Positions 1 through 10,480 of a stretch of DNA of 64,000 nt are shown piece after piece (position 1 is the first letter of the stretch; each line of letters begins with the position of its first letter). The stretch lies in assembly GCF_008801925.2 (NCBI RefSeq), contig NZ_CP062803.1:3224001-3288000 (forward strand), in the 5' to 3' direction. Position numbers and translations under genes: made by a program. The notes beneath the pieces are model-generated. The model had not been told where the DNA came from and did not search any database. It was given only the letters and a program-made list of their open reading frames with translations. Source of the DNA: Cupriavidus basilensis (GTDB lineage Bacteria > Pseudomonadota > Gammaproteobacteria > Burkholderiales > Burkholderiaceae).

Positions 1-3000
1 GCCGCCGTGCTCCGGGTACCAGGCGCGGTACAGGCTCTGGCTGCCGCCATCGATATACGGCGCAAACGTCGTGCCATCCGGGCCCAGCAGCGTGCCGTCG
101 AAGGCAGTGGCGCGTGGCAGGTTGTACGCCGCGCCCACACCGGCGGACTGCGTACCGGCGGTGTAGACGCCGAACGGCGAGGTCATGGTGAAGTCACCGC
201 CCGAGATCAGGTCCAGGTCACCGGTGCCGGTGCGCAGCACGCTGAAGAGCTGCTGCCGGGCTGGCTGCAGCTGCGTCCTGTACTCCGGGGGCGTGCCGTC
301 CTTGACCTTGACGACCAGCAAGCCATACCCCAGGTCGTTGAGGTTCTTGACCTCTTGCTCGCCGCCCCATTGGTCCAGGTCGATCGGTGTGCCGGGCTCG
401 ATGCCGATCAATTCCAGCGAATCCCCCGCCCACACGTATTCGCCCGGCAAGCCGGTGCCCGGCAACAAGACGTTCGTCGAGACCAGGCCGTAGTGGGTGT
501 CGGCCAGCAGCATGGACGCCTGCTTGCCGTGCGTCTGCAAGGCGCGCGTGTCCGCGGCCTGCGTGTCGGCGCCACTCACCAGCCGCACCGACCACGATTG
601 CGAACCCTCGGGCAGCATCGGCGCCAGCGCCCAGTTGCGGCCCTGGTTGCCGCTGGCGTCCCCTGGGCGCAGCGACACCATGACCGCGTCGTCCGGCAGC
701 TTGACCACCGTTTCGCTCGGGATCACCGCGCCCTTGCGCAAGGCAAGTGCGTTCGCCAGGTAGACCCCTGGCGCGGTCTCCACGCTCGTGCCGGTCTGCG
801 GCAGCGGCACGCCGGCAGGCCAGGTCATGGCTGCTACGCTGGCTCCGCCGGCAAGCCGGTTGCCGGCATCGAGCTGCATGCCGCTGGCCAGCGTCAGCGG
901 CTGCGACAGCACCGTACCCGCCGCTTGCACGATATTGCCTTGCGCATCGCGCACCGCGCCGCCCAGTATCGTACCGGCTGGCAGCACCAGGTCCGCCGCC
1001 AGCGTGGCGCGTGCGGGCAGCACCGTGCCGGGGCGCAGGCTCACCGCCTTGATCGGCAGGTCGTAGTTGAGCGTGCGGCCGGACAGGAAGAAGGTGTCTT
1101 CCGCCAGCGTGACCAGCTGGCCCTGCGGGATGACGACATCGCCGCCCCAGGGCACCCTGCCCTTGACCAGCACCCAGCCCTGATCGTCCGGGGTGACCGG
1201 CAGCGCCGAGGCGTCGAAGCCATCGGTCAGGCTGCCATAGACATTCAGGTTGCCGCCCGCGCGCAGCACCAGCGCGCCGGCTTCGCCGGAGCCATAGACG
1301 CCGGTCTGCTGCGTGCGCGGGTTGACGCTGGCATAGCGGTAGCGCGACAGGTCGATGTCGCCATCGACGTGCAGGTCGCCATCCGGCGTGGCGCTGACGA
1401 TCTCCACGCCCGGGCGCAGGTGGAAAGCATCCGCATAGCCGCGCAGGCCGGCGAGCTTGCGGTTCATCAGGTCGCCGTTGGCCAGCGCATTGCTCATGAA
1501 CACCAGGCTATCTGCGTGCTTGGCGTCCAGGTAGGCCTGGTTGATGACCTGGTAGGGACGGCCGTCGGCCATCGGATCGGTGCCCCAGGCCGCGTCCTTG
1601 TAAGACCAGAAGCCGTTGACCGCGATGGAGCGCGCGCCGTCGATGCGCAGCGCGCCGCTGGCGTCGATATCGATATCGTTGCCGGTGGCGCCGCCCAGGC
1701 GCGGGGCGTTGAGCTCGACCGTGCCGAGCGACTGTGCGCCTGCGCCGGTGCCGGCGCGCAGGTCCATGCGCGCGCCGCTCTCAAGCGTGAGCCGGCCCGT
1801 GCCGGCGTTGATCTCGATGGTGGCGCGGTTGGGCGCTTCGATGACCTGGCCGTAGCTATCCACGCGCAGCACCGTGCCGTGCGCGTCGAGCAGTGCGCCG
1901 CCGCCGATGGTGACGCCGTTGCGCGCGGCCAGGCGAATGCTGCCGACCTGCTCGCCGCTGGCGTCGATGGTGCCGGTCACGGTGAGCTTGCCGCCGTCCA
2001 CCGACACGCTGACCTCGCGCGCCTTGAGCTCGTCGCCGATGGCCAGGTCGCCCTGCTTGAGCTGGAAGCTGCGGATGCCGGAGAGCTTGCCGTCGTTGAG
2101 GCGCTGGTTCAGTCCCGTGAAATCGGCGATATGCTGCGCGCGGATATCCGCGCCGCCGGCAGCAAACGGCACCAGGGTGCCGCCGGCATCGTAGTGGCCG
2201 CTGCTGCCGCCCAGCACGCTGCCGCGCAGGTCGATGGTGCCCGCGCCCGCGCCCAGCGCGAGCACGGTGAGCTTGCCCGCGCGGTTCTCCTTGGCGGAAA
2301 CGTCGATCAGCGCACCCGCCGCCTGGCGCACGTCGCCGGCGCGGCTTTCCAGCACCACGTCGCCGCCCCAGCTGTACTTGCTGACGTCATAGAAATCGAG
2401 CTTGCGCCCGGCCAGGTCGAGCCGCGCGCCGTCGCGCAACATCACGTCGCGCTCGGCGGACACGGTGAGCTTGCCGCTGGGCAAGACTACCGTGCTATCC
2501 AGCGCCACACTGTTGCCGTTGAGCGAAATCTCCGCGCCCAGGGCCTCGGCCAGGGCCTTGCCGGACAAGGCCGGCGCAGCGGCACCGGCAGGCGCGGTCA
2601 AGCGGATGTCGCCACCGGCGGTGATCTTGTTGACCGAGCCCGCCTGGCCGGTCAGCAGCGGCGTGTTGAGATTCAGGTTGCCGCCGCTGTAGGCATAGCC
2701 CTTGGTGGCGTCGTCCCAGGCGCCTTGCGACTGGTAGACCGCGAGCGAGCCCTTCTGGTTGGCGGTGATGCGCTCGCTGGCGTTGAGGTCGACCTGAGCG
2801 AAGCCCAGCACCATCCGGTCCATGGCGTGGATGGTATCGGGGCGGCTGTTGGGGCCATAGCCAAACTCGATCTGCTTCGCGTCGACCTGCAGGCGGCCGC
2901 TGCCCGTGCCGGCGCCGCCGGTTGCCACCAGCCCCGGCGCATTGGTCGCGCCGTTCCACACCAGGATGTCGGTGTGGATGCGGGCCAGCGCATCGGCACT

Positions 3001-6000
3001 GCCATAGCCCTGGATGGCCGGCGTGCCCAGCACCAGGCGCGCGAGCGAGGACTTGCCGGTGGCCGGGTCGATGGTGGACAGCTCCACCGAATCATAGAAA
3101 CGCAGCGCGTCGCGCGCGGTCAGCGCCAGGTTCTCCAGCGCCGGCGCGCCGGTGCTGGTGTCGCCCTTCAGGAGCCGGTCCAGTACCTCCTGGTTCAGCG
3201 TCAGGCCTGGCGGCAGCGCATTGCGCGCGGCCAGGTCCGCCAGCGTCGCCTGGTTGCCCGCGTTGATTGCGCCGACCGACAACACCAGGTTGCGGGTGCC
3301 ATAGCGTGCCGCGTCGCGCAGGTTGAAGCTCTGGTCGGTCGAGGCAGCGATGGTGCCTTCGGAATACAGCGGCGTGGTGCCGTGGCAGACAGCACCCGGG
3401 CTGCAGGCCCCGATGTCGATGCGGCCCGCGCCCCGGAGGGGATCAACGCTATAGCCGGGAGCCAGCATGTCCAGCCAGCCGTTGGAGACCGCCAGCACGC
3501 TGCTGGAGCCCGGGTCGTAGACATAGCCGTTGGTGGAATCCCAGGCCGCCTTGCCCTGCCCCAGCGTATTGATGCCGCCGCCCTGCTCCACGAAGATGCC
3601 GCCGGACTTGGTACTGGTCACCAGGTACACCTCGGCGGCCTTCAGCACCGCGCCTTCGCGCAGGAAGATGCTCCACGCCCCGCTATCGAACGTGGCGATG
3701 TTGGCGCGTTGCCTGCTGCCGGTGTAGTCGACATAGCGCACTGACGGCAGCCCGCCGATGCCGATGCGCGAGGCGCCGATGGCATTGATATCCGCCGCGT
3801 ACAGCGAGGTGCCGCTAAAACCCGGCGTCGGCGCCGCGCCGGCGGCCAGGATTTCGTAGCTGGTTTCGCCCATCATCAGCGCACTGCCGCCAAAGCCGCC
3901 TGCGGCGGGCGCGTACAAGGTGCGCCCGCCAAAGTGCAGGACAGGTTCATCGCCAGGGGCGCGCGGCGCACTCGGCGCGAAGGAAAAGCGCAGTGTCTTG
4001 GCGTCCCGCTCCAGCTGGACGCGTGGCACGCCCTCGCGTGCGGCCTGGGCCAGCGCGAAATCCGCGTAGCTCATCTCGTTGTATTGCGAATAGCTGCGCA
4101 ATACGTCGGCAGGCGTCAGGAAGACCTGGCTAGGCACGGCACTGCGGATGCCGGTGTTGGCCACGCCCAGCTGCGCCGAGGCCGCGTACGAGCCATTGCG
4201 CATGGCCATGGCGCCGCTGGCCGCCAACGTGCCATGGCCAAGCCCGTTGAGCTCGACGCGGAACGCGCCGGGCAACAAGGCGAAGGTGGAAGGCAACAGC
4301 GTGTAGGTGCCGGCGGGCAGGCCCGGCACGCCGGCGCCGATGGTGATCTGGCGGCCGATGGCCGGATCGCTGGCCCCTTTCTCGGCCACCACCGGCGCAT
4401 AGCCGGGCTGCACGCCCGGCACGATCGCATAGACCGGGTTGGTCGACAGGCCCGGCAAGGTGAAGCCGCCGCGGGCGCCGACCTGCACCAGCGGATTCAT
4501 GCGCGCGTCCACCGAGCCACCGCGCCCGGCGAGGAAGGCCGCGCCGGTGAGCGTGCCGCCACCGCTGAGGTCCAGCACCGCGTCCTGCCGCACGTCGATC
4601 GTCTTGCCGGCCAGGGTGATGGCCGGGCCATTACCCACGCCGTTGAACACCACGTCCTTGCCGTCGTGCAGGTAGCTGAGCCCGTCGAGCGAGCCGCCAT
4701 AGGGCATGACCAGGCCGTTGGCGCTGATCGAGCTCACGCTGCCCGGCAGCAGGTTCAGGTGCTCCGTCACAGCGCCATAGCCCACCGATCCCAGCTCGAG
4801 GTTGCCCAGCGGCGCCCGCACCACGCCACCCTGGTTGATGGTCGGGGCGCGCAAGGTCAGGCGGCCGAAGACGGAATAGGGCATGGCGGGCAGTTCATCG
4901 CCCACGCGCTCGATGTTGAGGTGGCGCGCCGGGTCGAATTCGCGCTGGACGTTGCCGTAGTTGTCGAGAAAACTGCGCTGTCCGACCGTCACCGAACCAC
5001 TGTCGCCCATGCCCGGGTAGATCTGCGCGGCCGCCAGCGTGAGGTTGCCGGGTACGCTCAGCGAGGCGGCGCGGTACATGCGCATGTCGCCGCGGCTGCG
5101 CAGGGTCGTTTCGTCGAAGGCACCTCGCTCCACCGTCAGCGATGTGTCAGCGTTGCGTTTGATGACGCCGCGCACGCCGAGCTGCGTGGCTGCCACCAGG
5201 TCCAGCAGATCCGCCTCGACTTGCAGCCGGGTGCCTTGCGACACCAGCGGCACGCCCACGGTGTTCACAGTGGGGTTGGGCATGTAGTAGAAGTCGGGCG
5301 GAACACGGGTCGTGCCGGCCAGGCGAACATAGGGCGCGGCCAGGCTGACCTGGGTGCCGGCAGCGGCATGCTCCGCCAGCGCGATCGCGCCGGTCGTCAG
5401 GCGCAAGCTCTGCCCTAAGGCCAGATTGACGTTGCCATCGAAGCTGATCAAGCCGTTGGCCAGTAGTGCAACGTTGTCGAACCCACCCGCCCCGATGCGG
5501 TCCACGCCGATGCGCCCGGCGCCGTAGGCCAGGGCGGCATCGCGCTCGCCGGGCCGCAGTCCGGCCGCCAGCGCGGTGGCGCCCTGCGTTTGCGCCACCA
5601 CCAGCTCGCGCGCGGCCCGCACCGCGTCCTCGACGCTGGGGCTCTTCTGGGTATAGTTGTCCACCGGTCCGTAGGCCGGTGTCTCCAGGTTCAGCGCCAG
5701 CGTGCCGCCGGCGGCGCCCTGGCCGCCGGCGGCCGCGCGCAGGCTGCCGTCCAGGAACAGGCCGCGAAAGGAACTCAGCGCGATGACGCCACCGTCGCTC
5801 GCCACCTGCGTGGCGCCCAGCCCGGGCAGGTCCAGCCGTGCGGAAGAGCCAGAGGCATCGATGCGCGCGCCCGGCCGAACCACGACGAAGGCGTCCGCGG
5901 CGTCGATCTGGGTGGCGTCCAGGTTATGGCGCGCACCGATCTCGATCGTGCCTCCCTGGCCCACCTTGCCATATACGTTCCCGCGCGCGTCGACAGCGGT

Positions 6001-9000
6001 GACCGCGCGCCCGGCGGCATCGAGCACGGCGCCGTTGCCGATCCAGATCGACATGGCATCGGCGATGCCGTTGGGCCGGTCCGCCTGGTTGCCGGTGCCA
6101 AGCTTGCCCGGCAGCAATGCGATATTGCCGCCCCAGGCGTTCAGCGTGCCCTCGACGGTGATCTGGCCATTGCCCTGCAGGGTCAGCGCACGGCCCGGAT
6201 CGACGGTCACGGTGGCGCCCTGCCCGATGACCAGCGGCGCCTGGGTGTAGACCGAACCGGCCGACAATGCCAGGTCGGCGCCGCCGCGCTGGGTCAGCGT
6301 GGCCTTGAGCGGGTCTTCCTGCCACAGGGGCGGCAGCCAGCGCTCCAGGACTTGCGCCGGATCGGCGCCGCTTGCCACCGCATGGCCCGCAGCGGCGTTA
6401 AAGCGCAGCACCGGCATCGCTACCGCCGTGTTGGCATCCCGGGCGACCTGCACGCCTTGCTGGGCGGCCACGGCGTAGCGCGAGAAGCCGCTCTGGAACA
6501 CCTCGTTGCCGATCACCAGCAGCGGCTTGACCGCCACCGCGCCCGGCAGCTTCGTGCCGGCCAGCAGCCTGGAGCCCTCGGCGAGCACCACGTCCTTGGG
6601 CAACGGCGTGCCGGCCTTCAGGGTGCTATTGAACTCGGGCACGGGCATGCCGTTGGGAAAGACGTCCGCTGGCACCACGTAGCCCGGTGCCAGGTCGCCC
6701 GATGAGCCTACCAGCACGGTACCGGCGGGGGCGATGTTGCCGTTGGAATAAAAGCGGCCCTTGTCGTCGATGACCGCGAAGTTCCAGGTCGTGCCGCGCG
6801 GCACCAGCCACGGCGCTTGCAGCGTGACCTTGCGCGTCGCGCTGAACAGCGGGTTGCCTTGCATCGCCTGGCCCGGCGCCACGATGTCCGCCATGTACGT
6901 GAAATCACTGGGCAGCACCGTGCCGGCCGGCAGCGTGACCGACTGCGCCAGCGTCAGGTTGACCGATACCGACTGGCCCGCCGGCAACAGGCCGCTGTCG
7001 GCCAGCAAGCCGCCGCCGATGGCAATGCCCACGCCGGTATCGATGGTGAGCGTACCCCCGCCCTTGACGCCATAGCCGCGTAGTTCGCCGTTCATCCGCA
7101 ACGCGCCGGAACCTTTGCCAGCGACGTCGTTCTGGTTGGACAACAGCGTGATATTGCCGCCCCGCCCGCCTTGTATCTTGTTGCCGGCGAGCAGCGCCGC
7201 GCCCGACGACACATCCAGCACGCTGCCCGTGCCAAGGGTGACGTCGCCAGTGCTGCTGATGGTGATCGCGCCACCGTTGACGTAGGGCAGCCCGCCGATC
7301 CGGGTGAAGTCCAGTTCGAGGTTGGACCACAGCCCACGCCCATCCAGCGTGACACCTTGCCCCACCGAAACGCCGGGCGTATAGCCCTTGGCCGGTAACG
7401 CCACCACCGGCACGTCCAGCCAGGCGCCACCGGCGCTGCTGGTGTACTGATTGATCATGTTGCCCAGCGCGATGCGCCCGCCGCGCGCCGCGAGGTCCGC
7501 CCCGACGTCCACCTGCGTGGCATGCAGCGCGAGGTCGCCGCCCGCGGCCAATTGCACGGCGGCGCCAACGTCGATGCCGTCCCTGGCGTAGACCTTCAAG
7601 GCGCCCAGGCCTAGCCCATTGATCCACCCGGCATCCAGGCGCAACTTGCCCTTGCGCTCGTCGGGCAGCGCGTCCGTCATGGCCAGGCCATCCGCGATGC
7701 CTTGCACGACGCCGATATCCACCTGTTTCACCAGTGCCTGCGGGCTGTCGCGCAGCATGCCGGTCTTGCTGTCATAGATCGGCGTGAGTTGCCCAACGAT
7801 CAGTTGGCCGGCGCGTGGCGCGGCGATCTGCGATTGCTTGTAGCCGTCCAGGCCGACATCCCGCGCGTCGCGCTGGCGATCGCCCTGGAATACCGTGGTG
7901 TCGATATGGCCTTCGAGCACCGCGGACTGCGTGCCAACAACCACGCGCCCGGCATCGCGCCCGACCGTGTAGCCGTTCTCCAGCCGCTCGCCCGGCGCGA
8001 TCAGCGGGCTGAGGAAGTATTCCGTGGTGTTCTTGCCCCAGCGCGCGTGCGCGTTCTCGAAGCCGCGATACAGCCCGGTGTAGAGGTTGTCCGCAGGCGC
8101 GGTAGCCAGGTTATACAAGCGCCCGTCGACTCCCCTGAGCCAGGTCTGCTTGATGATGCCGCTCTGCACGTTCAGCGAACCGCCGGAGACATTGATGCCG
8201 GACCCGGCCTGCGTGACCAGCTCGCCGCCGCTGAAGGCCACGGTGCCGCCCTGCGCGGCCCATTCGCCGATGCTGTGGCCGCCGGTGCTCAGGTAGCCGC
8301 TGACTTCCAGCAGGCCGCCGCCCGTGTACATGCGCTCGGTGGCATAGCCGTTGGTGCCCGCGGCGACGCGCACCAGGGTGCGGCGGTCGATCCAGATATT
8401 GGCGTTGTTGAGCAGCTTGCTGTCGCGGTTGAGCGGGGCGTCGCGTTGCTCGTTGCCCTGCACGTTGATCATGACGTTGTTGGATTCCATCGCCACGCTG
8501 ACGCCCACGGCGCCAGCCACGTCGATCGCGGCGCGATCCGCCACGCGCGTGCGGCGCACGGCGCCCACCATCACCTGGCCACCGGTGGCGAGCGTCATGG
8601 AGTCGGACTGGAAGTCGACGTCGCCGCTGGAATCGATCTTCACCAAAGACTGGTCGCGCCGGTTGTAGGCGCCATCGCTCAGCCGCGCGGAGTCCTTGAT
8701 CAGCGCATCGCGCTGCGCATCCAGGGCGGTGGCGTTGCTGTCGTCGAGCAGGATCGCGCTGACGCTGCCGGGCCCCAGGATCACCCGGCTCTCGGCGTCG
8801 CCTACGGCTGTGAGGTGCAGGGTGCCGCGCGTGGTGACCGAGGTGCTGGCAAGCGCCACGCCGGACTGCTCCACGCTGCGGCCAACCAGCGTGATGTCGC
8901 CGGTCGCCGCCTGGAGAAAGCCGCTGTTGCTCACGCGGCCTGCCAGGCTGCCGGGGTTGCGCTGCACGCTGACCTCGTTGCCGCGCGTGCTCGAATCCTG

Positions 9001-10080
9001 GTTGGCATCGGTGCCAACGCCCTTGCGGATGATGAAGCTGTCGCCAGCGGCCAGCGTGACCTGCCCGCCAGGTGTGGAAATGGAACCGTGGTTGTGCGCT
9101 TCGCGCCCGGCCAGGAGTACATAGCCGCCACCTTCGGTCACCGATTGCGGCTTGCGCGTTGCGATGCGCGCGCCGGCCTGGACGATCACGTCGCCCGTGG
9201 CATTGCCGTTCGATGACGTGCTCGGGGTGCTGACCAGGTCGTTGGCGAAGGTCGGCACATAGCCAACGCCCAGCGCATCGCTGTAAAGACCCTTGCGGAA
9301 TTGCGAATCCGTCATGCCCGCTGCTGCCGCCACCAGGTTGCGCGTGTCGACCTGGCTGCTGCCCGAGAACAGGATGCCGTTGCGGTTGACGATCATCACC
9401 GTGCCGTCTGCCTTGATCTGCCCCTGGATCTGGCTGGGCCGCGCCTGCGGATCGTTGACGCGATTGAGCACCGACCAGCTCGGCTGCTGGTCGAACTGCA
9501 CCGTGGTGTTACGCCCGACGTTGAAGGTCTCCCAGTTCAGGATGGCCTTGTCCGCGGTCTGCCGGACGGTAACCTGCGTCCTGCCGTCGACGACCTTCTG
9601 CCCGGTTTCCTTGTCCAGCGGCCTCGCATTGATCCAGCCCGCGGTGAGGCTGTTGGTATCCACCTTCAGGCCGCCTTCGGCCAGGCCATCGGGCACCGAC
9701 GCATCGCTCATCGCGGCCTGCCGCGCGGCAGCCTGCGCGGCCTGCATGGCAGCAATGCCGCGCGCCGCCACGTTGAGGTTGTCGATGGAGCGTTGCAGTT
9801 GTTCGTTAGCGCGTTGCTGTTGCGCCTGCGGGTTGGTCAGCGATGCGGCGGGCTGGCCATTGGGCAGGCGGCCGGTTGCCGCCGCCGTGTCCTGCATCAT
9901 GTTCTTTTGCGCCATCCAGGCACGGCTGAAGGCTTGTTGCGCATGCGCGCTCTGCATGCTGCCACCGGCTGCCACGAGCAATGCGATGGCGTGGGCCAGG
10001 GGCCGGATCGTGAGAACCGTTCTGCTGAATCGCGTTGTCTGTCGCGAGGGCATCTTCTTGTAGTGAACGCGCATGTTCAT
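1..10080 (-). CDS. Giant TpsA exoprotein (filamentous haemagglutinin family), 3' end outside window
   Basis: Secreted TpsA partner of a two-partner secretion system, probably a surface adhesin or exoprotein. The frame is open from 10080 to the left edge (3360 codons, no stop in the window). The N-terminus has a long Lys/Arg-rich extended signal peptide ending near SMQSAHAQ. A haemagglutination-activity (TPS) domain follows, with the segments TVQFDQQPSWSVLNRVND and NRNGILFSGSSQVDTRNLVA. The body is a long Gly/Val/Thr beta-helix of degenerate repeats with many LPAGT-like motifs. Near the left edge GDLDLISGGDFTMTSPFGVY is typical of the DUF3739 region found late in these proteins, so most of the gene is present. 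I chose 10080 because GGAAG sits 5 nt upstream; an in-frame ATG at 10092 lacks a usable ribosome-binding site. Its only TpsB in view is at 24713-26350. Family sure; ligand unknown. Confidence 0.93.
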   Translation of the reverse strand, partial: MNMRVHYKKMPSRQTTRFSRTVLTIRPLAHAIALLVAAGGSMQSAHAQQAFSRAWMAQKNMMQDTAAATGRLPNGQPAASLTNPQAQQQRANEQLQRSIDNLNVAARGIAAMQAAQAAARQAAMSDASVPDGLAEGGLKVDTNSLTAGWINARPLDKETGQKVVDGRTQVTVRQTADKAILNWETFNVGRNTTVQFDQQPSWSVLNRVNDPQARPSQIQGQIKADGTVMIVNRNGILFSGSSQVDTRNLVAAAAGMTDSQFRKGLYSDALGVGYVPTFANDLVSTPSTSSNGNATGDVIVQAGARIATRKPQSVTEGGGYVLLAGREAHNHGSISTPGGQVTLAAGDSFIIRKGVGTDANQDSSTRGNEVSVQRNPGSLAGRVSNSGFLQAATGDITLVGRSVEQSGVALASTSVTTRGTLHLTAVGDAESRVILGPGSVSAILLDDSNATALDAQRDALIKDSARLSDGAYNRRDQSLVKIDSSGDVDFQSDSMTLATGGQVMVGAVRRTRVADRAAIDVAGAVGVSVAMESNNVMINVQGNEQRDAPLNRDSKLLNNANIWIDRRTLVRVAAGTNGYATERMYTGGGLLEVSGYLSTGGHSIGEWAAQGGTVAFSGGELVTQAGSGINVSGGSLNVQSGIIKQTWLRGVDGRLYNLATAPADNLYTGLYRGFENAHARWGKNTTEYFLSPLIAPGERLENGYTVGRDAGRVVVGTQSAVLEGHIDTTVFQGDRQRDARDVGLDGYKQSQIAAPRAGQLIVGQLTPIYDSKTGMLRDSPQALVKQVDIGVVQGIADGLAMTDALPDERKGKLRLDAGWINGLGLGALKVYARDGIDVGAAVQLAAGGDLALHATQVDVGADLAARGGRIALGNMINQYTSSAGGAWLDVPVVALPAKGYTPGVSVGQGVTLDGRGLWSNLELDFTRIGGLPYVNGGAITISSTGDVTLGTGSVLDVSSGAALLAGNKIQGGRGGNITLLSNQNDVAGKGSGALRMNGELRGYGVKGGGTLTIDTGVGIAIGGGLLADSGLLPAGQSVSVNLTLAQSVTLPAGTVLPSDFTYMADIVAPGQAMQGNPLFSATRKVTLQAPWLVPRGTTWNFAVIDDKGRFYSNGNIAPAGTVLVGSSGDLAPGYVVPADVFPNGMPVPEFNSTLKAGTPLPKDVVLAEGSRLLAGTKLPGAVAVKPLLVIGNEVFQSGFSRYAVAAQQGVQVARDANTAVAMPVLRFNAAAGHAVASGADPAQVLERWLPPLWQEDPLKATLTQRGGADLALSAGSVYTQAPLVIGQGATVTVDPGRALTLQGNGQITVEGTLNAWGGNIALLPGKLGTGNQADRPNGIADAMSIWIGNGAVLDAAGRAVTAVDARGNVYGKVGQGGTIEIGARHNLDATQIDAADAFVVVRPGARIDASGSSARLDLPGLGATQVASDGGVIALSSFRGLFLDGSLRAAAGGQGAAGGTLALNLETPAYGPVDNYTQKSPSVEDAVRAARELVVAQTQGATALAAGLRPGERDAALAYGAGRIGVDRIGAGGFDNVALLANGLISFDGNVNLALGQSLRLTTGAIALAEHAAAGTQVSLAAPYVRLAGTTRVPPDFYYMPNPTVNTVGVPLVSQGTRLQVEADLLDLVAATQLGVRGVIKRNADTSLTVERGAFDETTLRSRGDMRMYRAASLSVPGNLTLAAAQIYPGMGDSGSVTVGQRSFLDNYGNVQREFDPARHLNIERVGDELPAMPYSVFGRLTLRAPTINQGGVVRAPLGNLELGSVGYGAVTEHLNLLPGSVSSISANGLVMPYGGSLDGLSYLHDGKDVVFNGVGNGPAITLAGKTIDVRQDAVLDLSGGGTLTGAAFLAGRGGSVDARMNPLVQVGARGGFTLPGLSTNPVYAIVPGVQPGYAPVVAEKGASDPAIGRQITIGAGVPGLPAGTYTLLPSTFALLPGAFRVELNGLGHGTLAASGAMAMRNGSYAASAQLGVANTGIRSAVPSQVFLTPADVLRSYSQYNEMSYADFALAQAAREGVPRVQLERDAKTLRFSFAPSAPRAPGDEPVLHFGGRTLYAPAAGGFGGSALMMGETSYEILAAGAAPTPGFSGTSLYAADINAIGASRIGIGGLPSVRYVDYTGSRQRANIATFDSGAWSIFLREGAVLKAAEVYLVTSTKSGGIFVEQGGGINTLGQGKAAWDSTNGYVYDPGSSSVLAVSNGWLDMLAPGYSVDPLRGAGRIDIGACSPGAVCHGTTPLYSEGTIAASTDQSFNLRDAARYGTRNLVLSVGAINAGNQATLADLAARNALPPGLTLNQEVLDRLLKGDTSTGAPALENLALTARDALRFYDSVELSTIDPATGKSSLARLVLGTPAIQGYGSADALARIHTDILVWNGATNAPGLVATGGAGTGSGRLQVDAKQIEFGYGPNSRPDTIHAMDRMVLGFAQVDLNASERITANQKGSLAVYQSQGAWDDATKGYAYSGGNLNLNTPLLTGQAGSVNKITAGGDIRLTAPAGAAAPALSGKALAEALGAEISLNGNSVALDSTVVLPSGKLTVSAERDVMLRDGARLDLAGRKLDFYDVSKYSWGGDVVLESRAGDVRQAAGALIDVSAKENRAGKLTVLALGAGAGTIDLRGSVLGGSSGHYDAGGTLVPFAAGGADIRAQHIADFTGLNQRLNDGKLSGIRSFQLKQGDLAIGDELKAREVSVSVDGGKLTVTGTIDASGEQVGSIRLAARNGVTIGGGALLDAHGTVLRVDSYGQVIEAPNRATIEINAGTGRLTLESGARMDLRAGTGAGAQSLGTVELNAPRLGGATGNDIDIDASGALRIDGARSIAVNGFWSYKDAAWGTDPMADGRPYQVINQAYLDAKHADSLVFMSNALANGDLMNRKLAGLRGYADAFHLRPGVEIVSATPDGDLHVDGDIDLSRYRYASVNPRTQQTGVYGSGEAGALVLRAGGNLNVYGSLTDGFDASALPVTPDDQGWVLVKGRVPWGGDVVIPQGQLVTLAEDTFFLSGRTLNYDLPIKAVSLRPGTVLPARATLAADLVLPAGTILGGAVRDAQGNIVQAAGTVLSQPLTLASGMQLDAGNRLAGGASVAAMTWPAGVPLPQTGTSVETAPGVYLANALALRKGAVIPSETVVKLPDDAVMVSLRPGDASGNQGRNWALAPMLPEGSQSWSVRLVSGADTQAADTRALQTHGKQASMLLADTHYGLVSTNVLLPGTGLPGEYVWAGDSLELIGIEPGTPIDLDQWGGEQEVKNLNDLGYGLLVVKVKDGTPPEYRTQLQPARQQLFSVLRTGTGDLDLISGGDFTMTSPFGVYTAGTQSAGVGAAYNLPRATAFDGTLLGPDGTTFAPYIDGGSQSLYRAWYPEHGG

Positions 10081-10311
10081 TCTGGCTTCCATTCCCGTCT
10101 AGCTCATTCGGCGTGGCCCGCTCGCCCGGCATTGCCTGGCATTGCTTGACGAACAGGCACTGCGATCATGTCCATCGATGGCAAGCGCCGTCGATGCTCC
10201 TGGGATCTAGACCGTTGGGCGCGGGGGAATCGGCAAGGTTTTATTTGAAGATTTCGTGACAGAGGGATAGGAGGGGTAATTGGGGGGGTATTGGGCGGCT
10301 TCTGGTTGCTG
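10081..10311. other. Intergenic region upstream of tpsA
   Basis: This non-coding stretch should hold the tpsA promoter on the minus strand, but I see no convincing sigma-70 or ECF match in that direction. On the plus strand, 10246-10261 (TGAAGATTTCGTGACA) resembles the upstream half of the two ECF promoters at 17182-17228 and 26488-26535. It points away from tpsA and lacks the CGTCT -10 at the 17-nt spacing, so it may be a relic or chance. The right part is G-rich and leads into the repeat arm at 10312. Confidence 0.5.
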
Positions 10312-10410
10312 TTGGCTTTTGGGGGCGGGGTTTTATTGCTTCTAGCTGTTGGCGCGGCTGTACGGTATTGGCCGTTTTAGAACGTGTGAGATGTCACTTT
10401 TCTTTACTCG
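10312..10410 (+). repeat. Outer arm of repeat copy 1, ending in a hairpin half-stem
   Basis: These 99 bases match, in inverted orientation, the right-hand copy at 12629-12728, with about eight differences by eye. The last 18 bases (10393-10410) are the left stem plus CTCG loop of a hairpin that is intact in the other copy but split here by the insertion sequence. CTCG at 10407-10410 is the left copy of the target-site duplication. Confidence 0.85.
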
Positions 10411-10480
10411 CCCTCCATGTCAGGATACTTGTCGTCTCCGTCTCCTTGGTGAAGCAAAATGGAGGGCGGTGTGCGAATAG

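Noticed and set aside
7..10149. Very long plus-strand open frames at 7-3744, 3934-5418, 5590-6705, 7702-9216 and 9301-10149
   Set aside because: They are the antisense mirror of the tpsA frame (codon positions aligned) in GC-rich DNA; composition is Arg/Ala/Gln/His-rich with no family features. The minus frame translates to a clear haemagglutinin-type protein.
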